A stretch of DNA of 64,000 nucleotides from Aquihabitans sp. G128. GTDB lineage: Bacteria > Actinomycetota > Acidimicrobiia > Acidimicrobiales > Iamiaceae. The number at the start of each line of letters is the position of its first letter. Position 1 is the stretch's first letter. The notes beneath the pieces are model-generated. The model worked only from the letters and a program-made list of their open reading frames with translations, was not told the DNA's origin and searched no databases. The DNA is taken from contig NZ_CP077604.1 in NCBI RefSeq assembly GCF_019048865.1, forward strand, positions 1,364,001-1,428,000, given 5' to 3'. The position numbers were made by a program, and so were the translations under genes. This document shows, piece by piece, positions 1 to 8,496 of the stretch.

Positions 1-1214
1 GTTGCCGGCGGGATCCAGCCCCGGTCCGGGTGCTCCCACCGAAGCAGGGCCTCCACCCCGGCCGTGGCGCGGTCGGGGGTGTGGGAGATCGGCTGGTAGT
101 GGACGTCCAGCTGGTCGTTCTGCAGGGCGACCCGGAGGTCTTGCTCGAGCCGGTGGAGGTCCACCGTGCGCATCGCGGCGCGCATGTCGATGATCTGGTG
201 GCCGCTGCCCCCTCGACGCTTCACCTGGTACATCGCCATGTCCGCCTCGACCACCAGCTGGTCCGAGATCTCCGCGCCCGGTCCGGCGTAGGCGATGCCG
301 ACGCTGGCGGAGATGGACACGGGTCGCTCGACGCCCGTCAGCACGAAGGGCCGGTCGAAGACCTCGTTCACCCGGCTGGCGAGCCGCTCGGCGTCGGTCT
401 CGTCGGACAGGTCCTCGCACAGGAAGACGAACTCGTCACCGGAGACCCTGGCGAGGGTGTCGCCCGAGCGCACGAGCTCGCTCAGCCGCCGAGCGACCGA
501 CACCAGCAGCTCGTCGCCCGCCCGGTGGCCGTGGCTGTCGTTGACGACCTTGAAGCGGTCGAGGTCCGCGAACAGCACCGCAGCGGTGCTGTTCGATCGC
601 CGTGCCCGCTGGGCGGCCTGCTCGATCCGCTCCTGCAGGAGGCGCCGGTTGGGCAAGCCCGTCAGCGGGTCGTGCAAGGCGATGTGCTGGTGTCGGTCGC
701 CGATGGCCCGCACCTCCTCGCGCGTCCGCACGTTCAGGAGGTACGCGGTCGCGACGTCGGCGAGGGTCTGGGCCGCTGCCAGGTCCTCCGTGTCCAACCC
801 GCCCGGGGCGTCGCGGTACAGGTCGAGCGCACCGAGGCAGCCGTCCTCGTGCCGCAGCGGCAGCGTGCACACCGCGTGGAGCCCGGCGGCGACCGCCAGC
901 GGAGCGAAGCGCGGGAACCGGTCGTCGACCGAGAGGTCGGCGACCACGACGGCTCGCCGTGAGGCGTACGCCGCGATGCACGGGCCTTCACCCACGTCGG
1001 ACTGCAACCGTTCGAACCGCAGGGCATCGTCGTCGGATGCCGCGATGAAGTGGGGCTCCTTGTCGACGGCGATCAAGGTGACCCCGGCGCCCGTGATCGG
1101 GAGCAGCTCGACGATGCGGTCGACCAGGTGGTCGAGGATCGACTGGATGGGGAAGTCGGTGCCCATCGTGCGGGCGAACTCGGCCAGCACCCCGGAGAAC
1201 CTCGCGTGGTTCAT
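1..1214 (-). CDS. GAF-GGDEF-EAL cyclic-di-GMP signalling protein, 3' end outside window
   Basis: This cytoplasmic protein is predicted to sense a ligand and to make and/or break cyclic di-GMP. The reverse strand reads openly from an ATG at 1214 to the window edge, giving about 404 residues and no stop. A GAF domain covers roughly residues 20-165, with the usual SDVGEGPC segment. A GGDEF domain follows (DPLTGLPNR, then an A-site SGDEF near residue 258, an acceptable variant of GGDEF). An EAL domain begins near 345; its EALLRW motif is near residue 387, so the glutamate of the EAL signature is present. The rest of the EAL domain is lost at the edge, so phosphodiesterase activity cannot be judged. 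No strong ribosome binding site precedes the ATG, but the residues after it match a normal GAF start. Confidence 0.88.
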   Translation of the reverse strand, partial: MNHARFSGVLAEFARTMGTDFPIQSILDHLVDRIVELLPITGAGVTLIAVDKEPHFIAASDDDALRFERLQSDVGEGPCIAAYASRRAVVVADLSVDDRFPRFAPLAVAAGLHAVCTLPLRHEDGCLGALDLYRDAPGGLDTEDLAAAQTLADVATAYLLNVRTREEVRAIGDRHQHIALHDPLTGLPNRRLLQERIEQAAQRARRSNSTAAVLFADLDRFKVVNDSHGHRAGDELLVSVARRLSELVRSGDTLARVSGDEFVFLCEDLSDETDAERLASRVNEVFDRPFVLTGVERPVSISASVGIAYAGPGAEISDQLVVEADMAMYQVKRRGGSGHQIIDMRAAMRTVDLHRLEQDLRVALQNDQLDVHYQPISHTPDRATAGVEALLRWEHPDRGWIPPA

Positions 1215-1716
1215 CGGCCGCCGTCCGCCGGGCCGGTGACCTCGGGCGACCCGAAGGTCTTCGGACGCCGCCAGGCCTCGACGCACGCCGAAGACGGCGA
1301 CGTCTGCGCTGTCGGTCGGTGGTGAGCCGATCGCTTCGATGCTGCCATGACGCTCCCAGCTCTTCGCCAAGCGTCCGCACGGTCGCGAACGGTGTTGGCG
1401 CGACCGGGGTCTGGGGTTGCGCACGTCCCCCGCCTGGGGTGACAGCGGGTCCCTACCCCACCGTCGCCGATGACATGTGGGCCCCCTCGCCCAGGCTCCA
1501 CGCCGGTCGGCTTGCCTGCCCGGTGCGAGGAAGGTGACGATGCCGGCGCTGTCGCCGGAGGTGACCGTTGCGAGATCGAGCACGACCCGGGGGCGTGGGC
1601 ATCAGTCCCACCGAAGCTTCGGCGACCTCACCTGCCGGCATCAGCCGTTCGGGTGGAACGACCGGGATCGGGCCCCCAGGCTTCTGCACCACCGGCACCG
1701 GGGGCACGGCGCCGAC
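1215..1716. other. 500-base gap with no convincing gene
   Basis: A 96-codon reverse reading frame ends at 1211 and overlaps the next start by ATGA, but it is Arg-rich, resembles no family and is probably not coding. On the forward strand an AGGAAGG ribosome binding site sits just before an ATG at 1540 that is in frame with the BrkB-like gene. That start would add a 59-residue His/Arg-rich N-terminus. The gap may therefore hold either a long leader or a real N-terminal extension. Confidence 0.4.
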
Positions 1717-2889
1717 ATGGCCAAGCCGAGCGGTCCCGAGTCCCTGGTCACCGGAGCCGTGGCGGCGTTCGCACTGGTGCGGTCGGCCGGGGCCCTCGCG
1801 CAGCCTTCGCCGAGGCCGGCGCCCCAGTCGACGGTCGAGGCCCGTTCCGCTCGCCGAGCGGCCGGCACAGAGGGCGAGGAGCAGACCCCGGCCGAGGCGC
1901 GTGCCGTCGCTCGGGAGCCTGGACACGGGCGGCACGCCGATCGGGCGGGCGAGATCCCGGCCGAGGGGTGGAAGGACATCGGCGCTCGCGTCCTGAAGGA
2001 GGCGAAGGCCGACAACGTGCCGCTGCTGTCGGCCGGCGTCGCCTTCTACGCCCTCCTGTCGCTCTTCCCGGCCTTGGTCGCCATCGTGTCCATCTACGGC
2101 CTCGTCGCCGACCCGTCGGAGGTCTCTCGCCAGCTCGCGTCGATCACGCAGGCCATGCCCCGCGACGCCGCCAACCTCTTGGTCGACCAGGCGCGGACGG
2201 TGGCCGGCACGCCGGGCGGCAAGCTCGGGCTGAGCGCCGGCATCGGCATCGTCACGGCGCTGTGGAGCGCATCGTCCGGCATGAAGTGGCTGCTGACCGC
2301 CCTCAGCCTCACCTACGACGAGCCCGAGGATCGGAAGTTCGTGAAGCTCCGGGGCACCGCGCTGCTCCTGACCGTCGGCGCCGCCGTGGCGTTCGTCGTG
2401 AGCCTCGGCGTCATCGCGGCGGCACCGGCGCTCGCCCGCAGCCTGGGGCTCGGCGACGTGGGCGCCATCGTGTTCACCGTCCTGCGCTGGCCCTTCCTCG
2501 GCGCGCTGGTCGTGATCGGCTTGGCCGTGGTCTACCGGTACGGACCGAACCGAGACCCGGCCAAGTGGCGCTGGGTGTCGTGGGGCTCCGGCGTGGCGGC
2601 CGCCGTCTGGCTCGTGGCGTCTGCGGGGTTCGCCCTCTACGCCGCGGTCGCCGGGAAGTTCGCCGCCACCTACGGCTCGGTGGGCGGGGTGGTGGTCATG
2701 ATGCTCTGGCTCTACCTGACCGTCTTGTCGATCCTGCTCGGCGCCGAGCTCAACGCCGAGATGGAGCACCAGACGGCGAAGGACACCACCGTCGGGCGCC
2801 CCCGCCCCCTGGGCGAGCGAGGCGCCACCATGGCCGACGAGGTCGGTGCGCCCGCCCACCCCGACGCCGTCGCCGCCTCCGCAGGCTGA
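1717..2889 (+). CDS. YihY/BrkB (UPF0761) family inner-membrane protein
   Basis: A multi-pass membrane protein of the YihY/BrkB family; transport or envelope roles have been proposed for the family, but its substrate is unknown. The family signature is clear: EIPAEGWKDI, then a segment with SAGVAFYALLSLFPAL and five further hydrophobic helices, ending after YLTVLSILLGAELNAE. The tail after the last helix is short and polar. With the ATG at 1717 the protein has 390 residues and a poorly conserved Ala/Pro-rich N-terminus of about 85 residues. An upstream in-frame ATG at 1540 has a better ribosome binding site and is the main alternative. It converges with the acyl-CoA ligase ending at 2929. Confidence 0.85.
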   Translation: MAKPSGPESLVTGAVAAFALVRSAGALAQPSPRPAPQSTVEARSARRAAGTEGEEQTPAEARAVAREPGHGRHADRAGEIPAEGWKDIGARVLKEAKADNVPLLSAGVAFYALLSLFPALVAIVSIYGLVADPSEVSRQLASITQAMPRDAANLLVDQARTVAGTPGGKLGLSAGIGIVTALWSASSGMKWLLTALSLTYDEPEDRKFVKLRGTALLLTVGAAVAFVVSLGVIAAAPALARSLGLGDVGAIVFTVLRWPFLGALVVIGLAVVYRYGPNRDPAKWRWVSWGSGVAAAVWLVASAGFALYAAVAGKFAATYGSVGGVVVMMLWLYLTVLSILLGAELNAEMEHQTAKDTTVGRPRPLGERGATMADEVGAPAHPDAVAASAG

Positions 2890-2928
2890 GGGCGACGCCA
2901 GGGCGGACCGAGCGGCCCCACGCCCGGT

Positions 2929-4563
2929 TCAGGCCTCGGGGATGACGTAGTCCTTGAACTGGTCGCGGAGGTCCTTCTTGGAGAACTTGCCGACGCTGGT
3001 CTTGGGGACCTCGTCGATGAAGACGACGTCGTCGGGGGTCCACCACTTGGCGATGCGGCCGTCGAGGAACTCGAGCACGCCGGCCTTGTCGAGCTGCTCG
3101 CCCTCGCGCACCACCACGAACGCCACCGGGCGCTCCTGCCACTTGGGGTGGTGCATGCCGACCACAGCGGCCTCGGCCACCTTGGGATGCGCCATGATCT
3201 CGTTCTCCAGCTCCACCGACGAGATCCACTCACCGCCGGACTTCACGACGTCCTTGGTGCGATCGACGAGGCGCAGGTAGCCCTCGGCGTCGAAGGTGGC
3301 GACGTCGCCGGTCTTGAGCCAGCCGTCGTCGGTGAAGGACTCGGGCGAGCGGGGGTCGTCGTAGTACTCCTTGGCGATCCACGGCCCACGGGCCTGGAGC
3401 TCACCGCGGCTCTCGCCGTCCCACGGCACCGGCTCGCCGGTCTCCTGGTCCTGGATGCGCAGCTCGACGCCGAGCAGGGGCAGGCCCTGCAGGGCGCGGA
3501 CGTCGGCCAGCTCGTCCTCCGGCCGGTCGGCGAAGGTGCTCTTGATGGAGCCGACGGTGGCCACGGGGCTGGTCTCGGTCATGCCCCACGCCTGGTAGAT
3601 CGGCAGGCCGAGCTGCTCGCGGAACGCCTCCGACAGCGCCTTCGGCACCGCCGAGCCGCCGCACGGGATCACCCGCAGCGCCGAGGTGTCGCGACCCTTG
3701 AGCGCCGGCAGCACGCCCATCCAGATGGTGGGCACGCCGGCAGCGACGGTCACGTGCTCCTCCTCGATGAGGGTGGCGAGGCCGTCCGGGCTCAGGTCCG
3801 GGCCGGGCATGATCAGCTCGGCACCGCAGGCCACCGCGGCGTGGGCCAGGCCCCAGGCGTTGGCGTGGAACATGGGCACGACCGGCAAGATGCGGTCGGA
3901 CTCCCGGGCGCCGAAGCCGTCGGCGAACTGGGCCGCCATGGTGTGCAGCACCGTGGAGCGGTGGCTGTAGACCACGCCCTTCGGGTTGCCGGTGGTGCCG
4001 CTCGTGTAGCACATCGATGCCGCCTGGCCCTCGTCCTCGACGTGCCACTCGACCGGCGACGCCGCCGCCAGCAGCTCCTCGTAGTCGTGGACCTCCATGC
4101 CGGCGGGTACCGCAGCGGTGGTGTCGAACGGGCCGCCGTCGTCGGTCACGACGATGTGGCGGACGGTGGTGAAGGTGGGCAGCAGCGGCCAGAGCAGGCC
4201 GGCCACCGTCTTGTCGACGAAGATCACCTCGTCCTCGGCGTGGTTCACGATGTAGGTGACCTGCTCGGGGAACAGCCGGAGGTTGAGGGTGTGCAGGACC
4301 CGACCGCTGCAGGGCGCCGCGAAGTAGAGCTCGAGGTGGCGGGCGGTGTTCCAGGCGAACGTGGCCACGCGGCCGTCGGCGGAGATGCCGAGGGTGTCGA
4401 GGACGCCGCCCAGGCGGCGGGTGCGCTCGGCCCACTCGCCGTAGGTGATCCGCACGCGGCCGGTGGGCAGCGCCGTGACGATCTCCTTGTTCGGGAACAG
4501 CTGCTCGGCCCGCTGGAAGAGCATCGGGAGGGTGAGCGGGTAGTCCTGCATCAGGCCCTGCAT
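2929..4563 (-). CDS. Acyl-CoA synthetase (AMP-forming), AlkK/FadD-like
   Basis: Activates a fatty acid with ATP and CoA through an acyl-adenylate. Visible motifs of the adenylate-forming superfamily are the P-loop [12 protein letters not shown], the WGMTETSP box, [25 protein letters not shown], and a C-terminal catalytic lysine region VGKFSKKDL. Length (544 residues) is normal. The N-terminal [20 protein letters not shown] resembles medium/long-chain AlkK-type ligases. The ATG at 4563 is preceded by AAGGGG at a good distance; a longer open frame upstream to 4860 lies under the divergent gene and is rejected. Substrate chain length is not predictable. Two other ligases of this superfamily occur at 17.5 and 37.7 kb. 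Confidence 0.92.
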   Translation of the reverse strand: MQGLMQDYPLTLPMLFQRAEQLFPNKEIVTALPTGRVRITYGEWAERTRRLGGVLDTLGISADGRVATFAWNTARHLELYFAAPCSGRVLHTLNLRLFPEQVTYIVNHAEDEVIFVDKTVAGLLWPLLPTFTTVRHIVVTDDGGPFDTTAAVPAGMEVHDYEELLAAASPVEWHVEDEGQAASMCYTSGTTGNPKGVVYSHRSTVLHTMAAQFADGFGARESDRILPVVPMFHANAWGLAHAAVACGAELIMPGPDLSPDGLATLIEEEHVTVAAGVPTIWMGVLPALKGRDTSALRVIPCGGSAVPKALSEAFREQLGLPIYQAWGMTETSPVATVGSIKSTFADRPEDELADVRALQGLPLLGVELRIQDQETGEPVPWDGESRGELQARGPWIAKEYYDDPRSPESFTDDGWLKTGDVATFDAEGYLRLVDRTKDVVKSGGEWISSVELENEIMAHPKVAEAAVVGMHHPKWQERPVAFVVVREGEQLDKAGVLEFLDGRIAKWWTPDDVVFIDEVPKTSVGKFSKKDLRDQFKDYVIPEA

Positions 4564-4678
4564 GGCGGTGGATCCCCTTGGTTCGGTGGGCGGTGCAGCG
4601 AACCTAGTTGGGTCGACCGGCGCACGCAGCGGGGCTGGCGGGTCGGGCCCACCGCCGTCGCCTGCCAAGCTGTCTCCC

Positions 4679-5392
4679 TTGTCCGAGGCTGCGCTCCCCC
4701 ACCCCGAGCCCACCGCGGGCCCCGCCAGGACCCACCCCGGCCCGCCCAGCAAGGCGGCGCGCAACGTGGTGGTGGGCCTGCTCATCGCCTTCGTGGTGGC
4801 GTCCAACCTCGGCAACATCTTCCTGTCGGTCCTGGTCAACGACCGACCGCTGCTCTTCATCGGGCTGAACGCGCAGAACCGGAACCTGGCCCTGGCCTCC
4901 GGCGGGCTCAGCGCCTGGTCCTACTACCTGGTCGGCTTCCTGCGCCTGGTGGGCCCCGACCCGCTGTTCTTCCTCCTCGGCCGGTGGTACGGCGACGCCG
5001 CCATCCGCTGGATGGAGCGCAAGGCGCCCGCCTACGGCCAGGTGATCCGGCAGCTGGAGACCTGGTTCGACCGGGCCCGCCTGCCGATCGTGGCGTTCGC
5101 TCCCAACAACTACGTCTGCCTGTTCGCCGGTGCCGCCGGCATGTCGTGGGGCGCCTTCGCCCTCGCCAACGTCTTCGGCACCATCGTCCGCCTCGCCCTG
5201 ATCCGTGCCTTCAGCAGCGCGTTCGAGGGTCCCCTCGGGTCGCTCAAGGGCTTCATCGGCGAGTACCGCTGGCCGCTGCTGGCCCTCTCGGTCGTCCTCG
5301 TGGGGGCCACCTTCCTCCTCGACCGCAAGGGCGGCCGGGACGGGATCAGCGACCTGGTCCACCTGGACGAAGACATCGCCGAGCACGAGTGA
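4679..5392 (+). CDS. VTT/DedA-like (SNARE-associated) membrane protein, first of a tandem pair
   Basis: A polytopic membrane protein related to the VTT/DedA group, whose studied members scramble or flip lipids; this role is inferred here. It has a first helix starting near NVVVGLLIAF, a conserved WYGDAAIRW segment, and the re-entrant-like AFAPNNYVCLFAGAAG region followed by GTIVRLALI. A forward frame is open from ATG 4562, but that start would overlap the start codon of the divergent ligase. The TTG at 4679 gives an N-terminus of a length matching the neighbouring paralogue. A GTG at about 4767 is another possibility. The next gene begins four bases after its stop, so the two are probably one operon. 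Confidence 0.78.
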   Translation: MSEAALPHPEPTAGPARTHPGPPSKAARNVVVGLLIAFVVASNLGNIFLSVLVNDRPLLFIGLNAQNRNLALASGGLSAWSYYLVGFLRLVGPDPLFFLLGRWYGDAAIRWMERKAPAYGQVIRQLETWFDRARLPIVAFAPNNYVCLFAGAAGMSWGAFALANVFGTIVRLALIRAFSSAFEGPLGSLKGFIGEYRWPLLALSVVLVGATFLLDRKGGRDGISDLVHLDEDIAEHE

Positions 5393-5396
5393 GCCG

Positions 5397-6086
5397 GTGA
5401 CCGCCGCCGTCCGCACCCGACGGCTGGAGCCGCCGACGCCGTGGCAGCGCAACGCCACGTTCGGGATCATCGCCACCACCATCGTCCTGGGCTACCTGGG
5501 CGATGCCCTCAGCGGGCTGCTCCTCGGCCGCCACCCGCTCACCATGATCCTGCTCAACGCCAAGCCGCGGTACCTCGTGCTCACCGTGAACGAGCTGGAC
5601 CCGTGGACCTACTACCTGGTGGGCACGTTCCGGCTGCTGTGCACGAAGCCGCTCGTCTGGCTGATCGGCGGCTGGTACGGCGACCGGGCGGTCGGCTGGG
5701 CGGAGCGCCGGTCCACGCGCGGCGCCGGCGCCATCCGCTGGGTCGAGCGCCACTTCGGCCGCTACGGCTGGGTGGTCATCGCCATCACGTCCAACAACGT
5801 GGTGTGCCTGCTCGCCGGCTCGGCCGGCTTCTCGCTCATCTGGTTCATGGTGCTGGCCGTGGCCGGGACCCTCGTGCGCCTCTGGATCTTCGCCCAGGTC
5901 GGCGACGTGTTCTCCACCTACATCGCCGACGTCGTCGGGTTCATCGGCGACCACCGGGCGCCGATCGTGGCGCTCAGCGTGGCCGTGGTGGCCGGCGGGC
6001 TCTGGTGGCAGCACCGCTCCGGCACCTCGAGCCTCGACGACCTCGCCAGCCTCGAAGACGCCGTCGACGACGAACCGGAGCGGTAG
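5397..6086 (+). CDS. VTT/DedA-like membrane protein, second of a tandem pair
   Basis: Paralogue of the preceding protein, 229 residues. Shared landmarks are WTYYLVGTFRLL, the WYGDRAVGW segment, ITSNNVVCLLAGSAG and GTLVRLWIF, in the same order and spacing. The GTG start lies just past the previous stop and gives a short 20-residue cytoplasmic N-terminus. The C-terminal tail is acidic (LASLEDAVDDEPE), as in its partner, suggesting both place an acidic tail on the same side of the membrane. The pair may act as a heterodimer; lipid transport is inferred from the family, not shown. Confidence 0.82.
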   Translation: MTAAVRTRRLEPPTPWQRNATFGIIATTIVLGYLGDALSGLLLGRHPLTMILLNAKPRYLVLTVNELDPWTYYLVGTFRLLCTKPLVWLIGGWYGDRAVGWAERRSTRGAGAIRWVERHFGRYGWVVIAITSNNVVCLLAGSAGFSLIWFMVLAVAGTLVRLWIFAQVGDVFSTYIADVVGFIGDHRAPIVALSVAVVAGGLWWQHRSGTSSLDDLASLEDAVDDEPER

Positions 6087-6137
6087 CGTCTCCGACCGGT
6101 TCCGCCGCGGTGGTGCGGCCGAGCGACGGAGGCGGCG

Positions 6138-6893
6138 GTGAGGCGAGCACGACGACTGGCAGGAGGCGCAACGGCGGCCATCGCCCTCCTGGCGGCATGT
6201 TCGGGAAGCGGGGGCCACGTCGACGCCGCCAGGGCTCCGCTCGAGGCGTGCGCCGTGCTGCAGGTGGCGGCGCCGGCCTCCCTGGCTGATGACGAGAACC
6301 CTCGACCGACCGTGGGCGATGCGCTGGCCAGCGGCTTCCGCTCCCTGGGGAGCGGCGTGGTGATCGTGTTCCTGGACGCCGCCACCCCCGACCGGCTCGA
6401 GCCCCTCGCAGCCTCCATCCGCCGGCGTCCCGGCGTGGTCACTGTGCTCCTCGTCGACAGAGACGACACGTTCGCCGAGTTCAAGCGGCTCTTCGCCGGC
6501 AACGACCGGATGCTCGCCAACGTGACGGCGGCCGACCTGCCCACGAGCGTCCAGGTCGTCACCCGTTCACCGGCGGCCGCCGAAGACGTGGCCAGCTGGG
6601 CCGAGCGCCAGCCTCACGTCTACGAGGTGGTCCAGCCTGCTGACGAGGCGAACCGGCTCCCGCTGATGAGCGCCATGATCTCGATCGAGGACCGCCGGGC
6701 GTGGCGGACGGCCGCCGGCCGGCTCGATCGCGTGGAGGGCCGGCCGCGGTGGGCCCTCGACGCCGCCGCGACGCTGCGAGACCTGCTCGAACGCGGCCCG
6801 CAGGTCGCCGCCGACCCCGATTCAGCCACCCGCGCCCTGGGGGTGCTCCCCGGCCTGGCCCACGCCGCCGAGGGCTGCGGCCCACAGGGTTGA
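6138..6893 (+). CDS. Lipoprotein with an FtsX-extracellular-domain-like fold
   Basis: A secreted, lipid-anchored protein of 251 residues. The GTG start follows GGAGG by six bases. The N-terminus is a signal peptide with lipobox LAAC, lipidated Cys at residue 21. Residues about 73-165 read like the extracellular domain of FtsX: VVIVFLDAATPDRLEPL, a V-TVLLVDRDDTFAEFKRLF helix, then ADLPTSVQVV and a final V-YEVVQP strand. In FtsX this domain sits between membrane helices and controls peptidoglycan hydrolases; here it is not attached to a permease. The C-terminal 80 residues are unassigned. It lies 51 bases after the VTT pair and may belong to that operon. Confidence 0.72.
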   Translation: MRRARRLAGGATAAIALLAACSGSGGHVDAARAPLEACAVLQVAAPASLADDENPRPTVGDALASGFRSLGSGVVIVFLDAATPDRLEPLAASIRRRPGVVTVLLVDRDDTFAEFKRLFAGNDRMLANVTAADLPTSVQVVTRSPAAAEDVASWAERQPHVYEVVQPADEANRLPLMSAMISIEDRRAWRTAAGRLDRVEGRPRWALDAAATLRDLLERGPQVAADPDSATRALGVLPGLAHAAEGCGPQG

Positions 6894-6916
6894 GCGGCGG
6901 TCCACCGCACGCCCCT

Positions 6917-7702
6917 CTAGAGGTCGAGCAGGGCGTCGAGGCCGATGGTGAGGCCGGGGTGGTCGGCCACGCGCTTCGCGGCCAGCACGACGCCGGGCAT
7001 GAAGCTGCTGCGGTCGTAGGAATCGTGGCGGATGCTCAGCGTCTGGCCGGTGGTGCCCAGCAGCACCTCCTGGTGGGCGACCATGCCGCGCATCCGGATG
7101 GCGTGGACGTGGATGCCGGGGGCACCCTCGCCCCCACGGGCGCCTGCGACGGTGTCGGTGGTGGTCGGGTCGGGAGCCCAGTCGCTGCTGGCGGCGGCCA
7201 TCCGCTCGACGGTGCGCATGGCGGTGCCCGACGGCGAGTCGACCTTGGCGTCGTGGTGGAACTCCAGCACCTCAGCCGTCTCGAACCACGGAGCCGCCAG
7301 CTCGGCGAAGCGCATCATGAGGATGGCGCCGATGGCGAAGTTGGGGGCGATCAGGCAGTTGCTCGCGTTGAAGGTGGCCCGGAACCGCTCTCGGTCCTCG
7401 TCGGTGAAGCCGGTGGTGCCCACCACGGCGTGGACGCCCTCGGCGGCGCACCACGCCAGGTTGCGGCGAGCTGCTTCCAGGTGGGTGAAGTCCACCATCA
7501 CCTGCGGCCGCTCCCCGAGGTGCTCGGCCTTGCCGGCCACCTCCAGGTCGATGTCGAGGCCGGCGACGGTGCGCAGCGGCTCACCGGCCGCGCCGGGGTC
7601 GACCGCAGCCACCAGCTCCAGCTCCGGGTCCTCGGCCACGGCCCGGCACACGGTGGCCCCCATCTTCCCTGCGGCGCCGAACACGCCGACGGTGATCGCC
7701 AT
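6917..7702 (-). CDS. dapB: 4-hydroxy-tetrahydrodipicolinate reductase
   Basis: Reduces hydroxy-tetrahydrodipicolinate to tetrahydrodipicolinate with NAD(P)H in lysine and diaminopimelate synthesis, feeding peptidoglycan. The nucleotide-binding loop GVFGAAGKMG opens the protein, GTTGFTDED marks the conserved middle, and the catalytic segment EFHHDAKVDSPSGTA contains the His-His and Lys residues expected for the active site. Length (261) is typical. Its ATG overlaps the stop of the upstream Pro-rich gene (ATGA), so translation is probably coupled. Confidence 0.96.
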   Translation of the reverse strand: MAITVGVFGAAGKMGATVCRAVAEDPELELVAAVDPGAAGEPLRTVAGLDIDLEVAGKAEHLGERPQVMVDFTHLEAARRNLAWCAAEGVHAVVGTTGFTDEDRERFRATFNASNCLIAPNFAIGAILMMRFAELAAPWFETAEVLEFHHDAKVDSPSGTAMRTVERMAAASSDWAPDPTTTDTVAGARGGEGAPGIHVHAIRMRGMVAHQEVLLGTTGQTLSIRHDSYDRSSFMPGVVLAAKRVADHPGLTIGLDALLDL

Positions 7703-8232
7703 CAGGCGCTGGGCGCGGGCGGGCCGCCGGCGTCGGTGATCGTCGGCGGCACCACGGGCGGGGCGGTGGGCATGGGCGGCACCTCGAGCGGTGGGACCGG
7801 TCCGGGCTCACCCGGCGACGGCGGCACCGGGGGTGCGGGCGGCGGGCCAGGCTCACCGGGCGACGGCGGCCCGGGCGGACCGGGGGGCGCCGGCGGCTGA
7901 GTCGGCGGCGGCGGCGGGCTGGAGGGAGGCGGGCCCGACGGTGGGGCGGGCGCCTCGGCCGGGGCAGGGGGAGGCGGGGCCGGCGGCTCGGGCTCGTCCT
8001 TGCCGCCCAGCTCGCCGTGCTCGGCCTCGTGGGCCTGGAGCTCGGCGGTGATGCGGGCCAGCTCACCGGGTGCCTTGCCCTCGTCACGACCGGTCTGGCC
8101 GGCGTAGTACCAGGCGCCGAGGTCGCGCAGGAGCCCGTCGGCCTTCTTCTTGGCCTGGACCTCGTCGATCTTGTCCTGGCCCTGCTTCAGCGTCTGCTCG
8201 GCCTGCGCCTTGACCTTGTCGAGGAACCCCAT
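7702..8232 (-). CDS. Conserved protein with helical N-terminus and long Pro-rich tail
   Basis: A 176-residue protein of unknown function. AAGGAG stands seven bases before the ATG at 8232. Residues 1-45 are an amphipathic, probably coiled helix (MGFLDKVKAQAEQTLKQ...), residues 45-85 form a small acidic helical domain with WYYAGQTGRDEGK, and the remaining 90 residues are a Pro/Gly/Ala-rich disordered tail. The head resembles actinobacterial proteins that carry the same MGFLDK start and often end in varied tails. It overlaps dapB by ATGA. Possible role in protein interaction; no reaction can be proposed. Confidence 0.75.
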   Translation of the reverse strand: MGFLDKVKAQAEQTLKQGQDKIDEVQAKKKADGLLRDLGAWYYAGQTGRDEGKAPGELARITAELQAHEAEHGELGGKDEPEPPAPPPPAPAEAPAPPSGPPPSSPPPPPTQPPAPPGPPGPPSPGEPGPPPAPPVPPSPGEPGPVPPLEVPPMPTAPPVVPPTITDAGGPPAPSA

Positions 8233-8496
8233 GGTCCGCTCCTTGTGTCGTCCGACAGCGCACCGTCGCGCCCGTCCCGCCAGTGTGGCGCAACGACGTG
8301 GGCGGCGCGGACCACCGGCGGCACCAAACCCCGCCGGTCGTCCGGTGGTCGGCCGATAAGGTCCCGGCCGAACGGTCGCGACCTGCCGGCCCGCTGCGGC
8401 CTGGGTCCCCGTCCTCCCGGCGGCGACGCTTCCGGCGCGCCGCCCCGGCCCCTGCCGCCCGGCGGGCCGACCACCCCTCCCTGGAGCACCCACCTC

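Noticed and set aside
1211..1501. 96-codon reverse frame overlapping the GGDEF start by ATGA
   Set aside because: Arg/Gly-rich, no recognised family, no ribosome binding site.
1540..1716. N-terminal extension of the BrkB-like protein from ATG 1540
   Set aside because: The ribosome binding site is good, but the extension is His/Arg-rich and unlike the family; kept as an alternative only.
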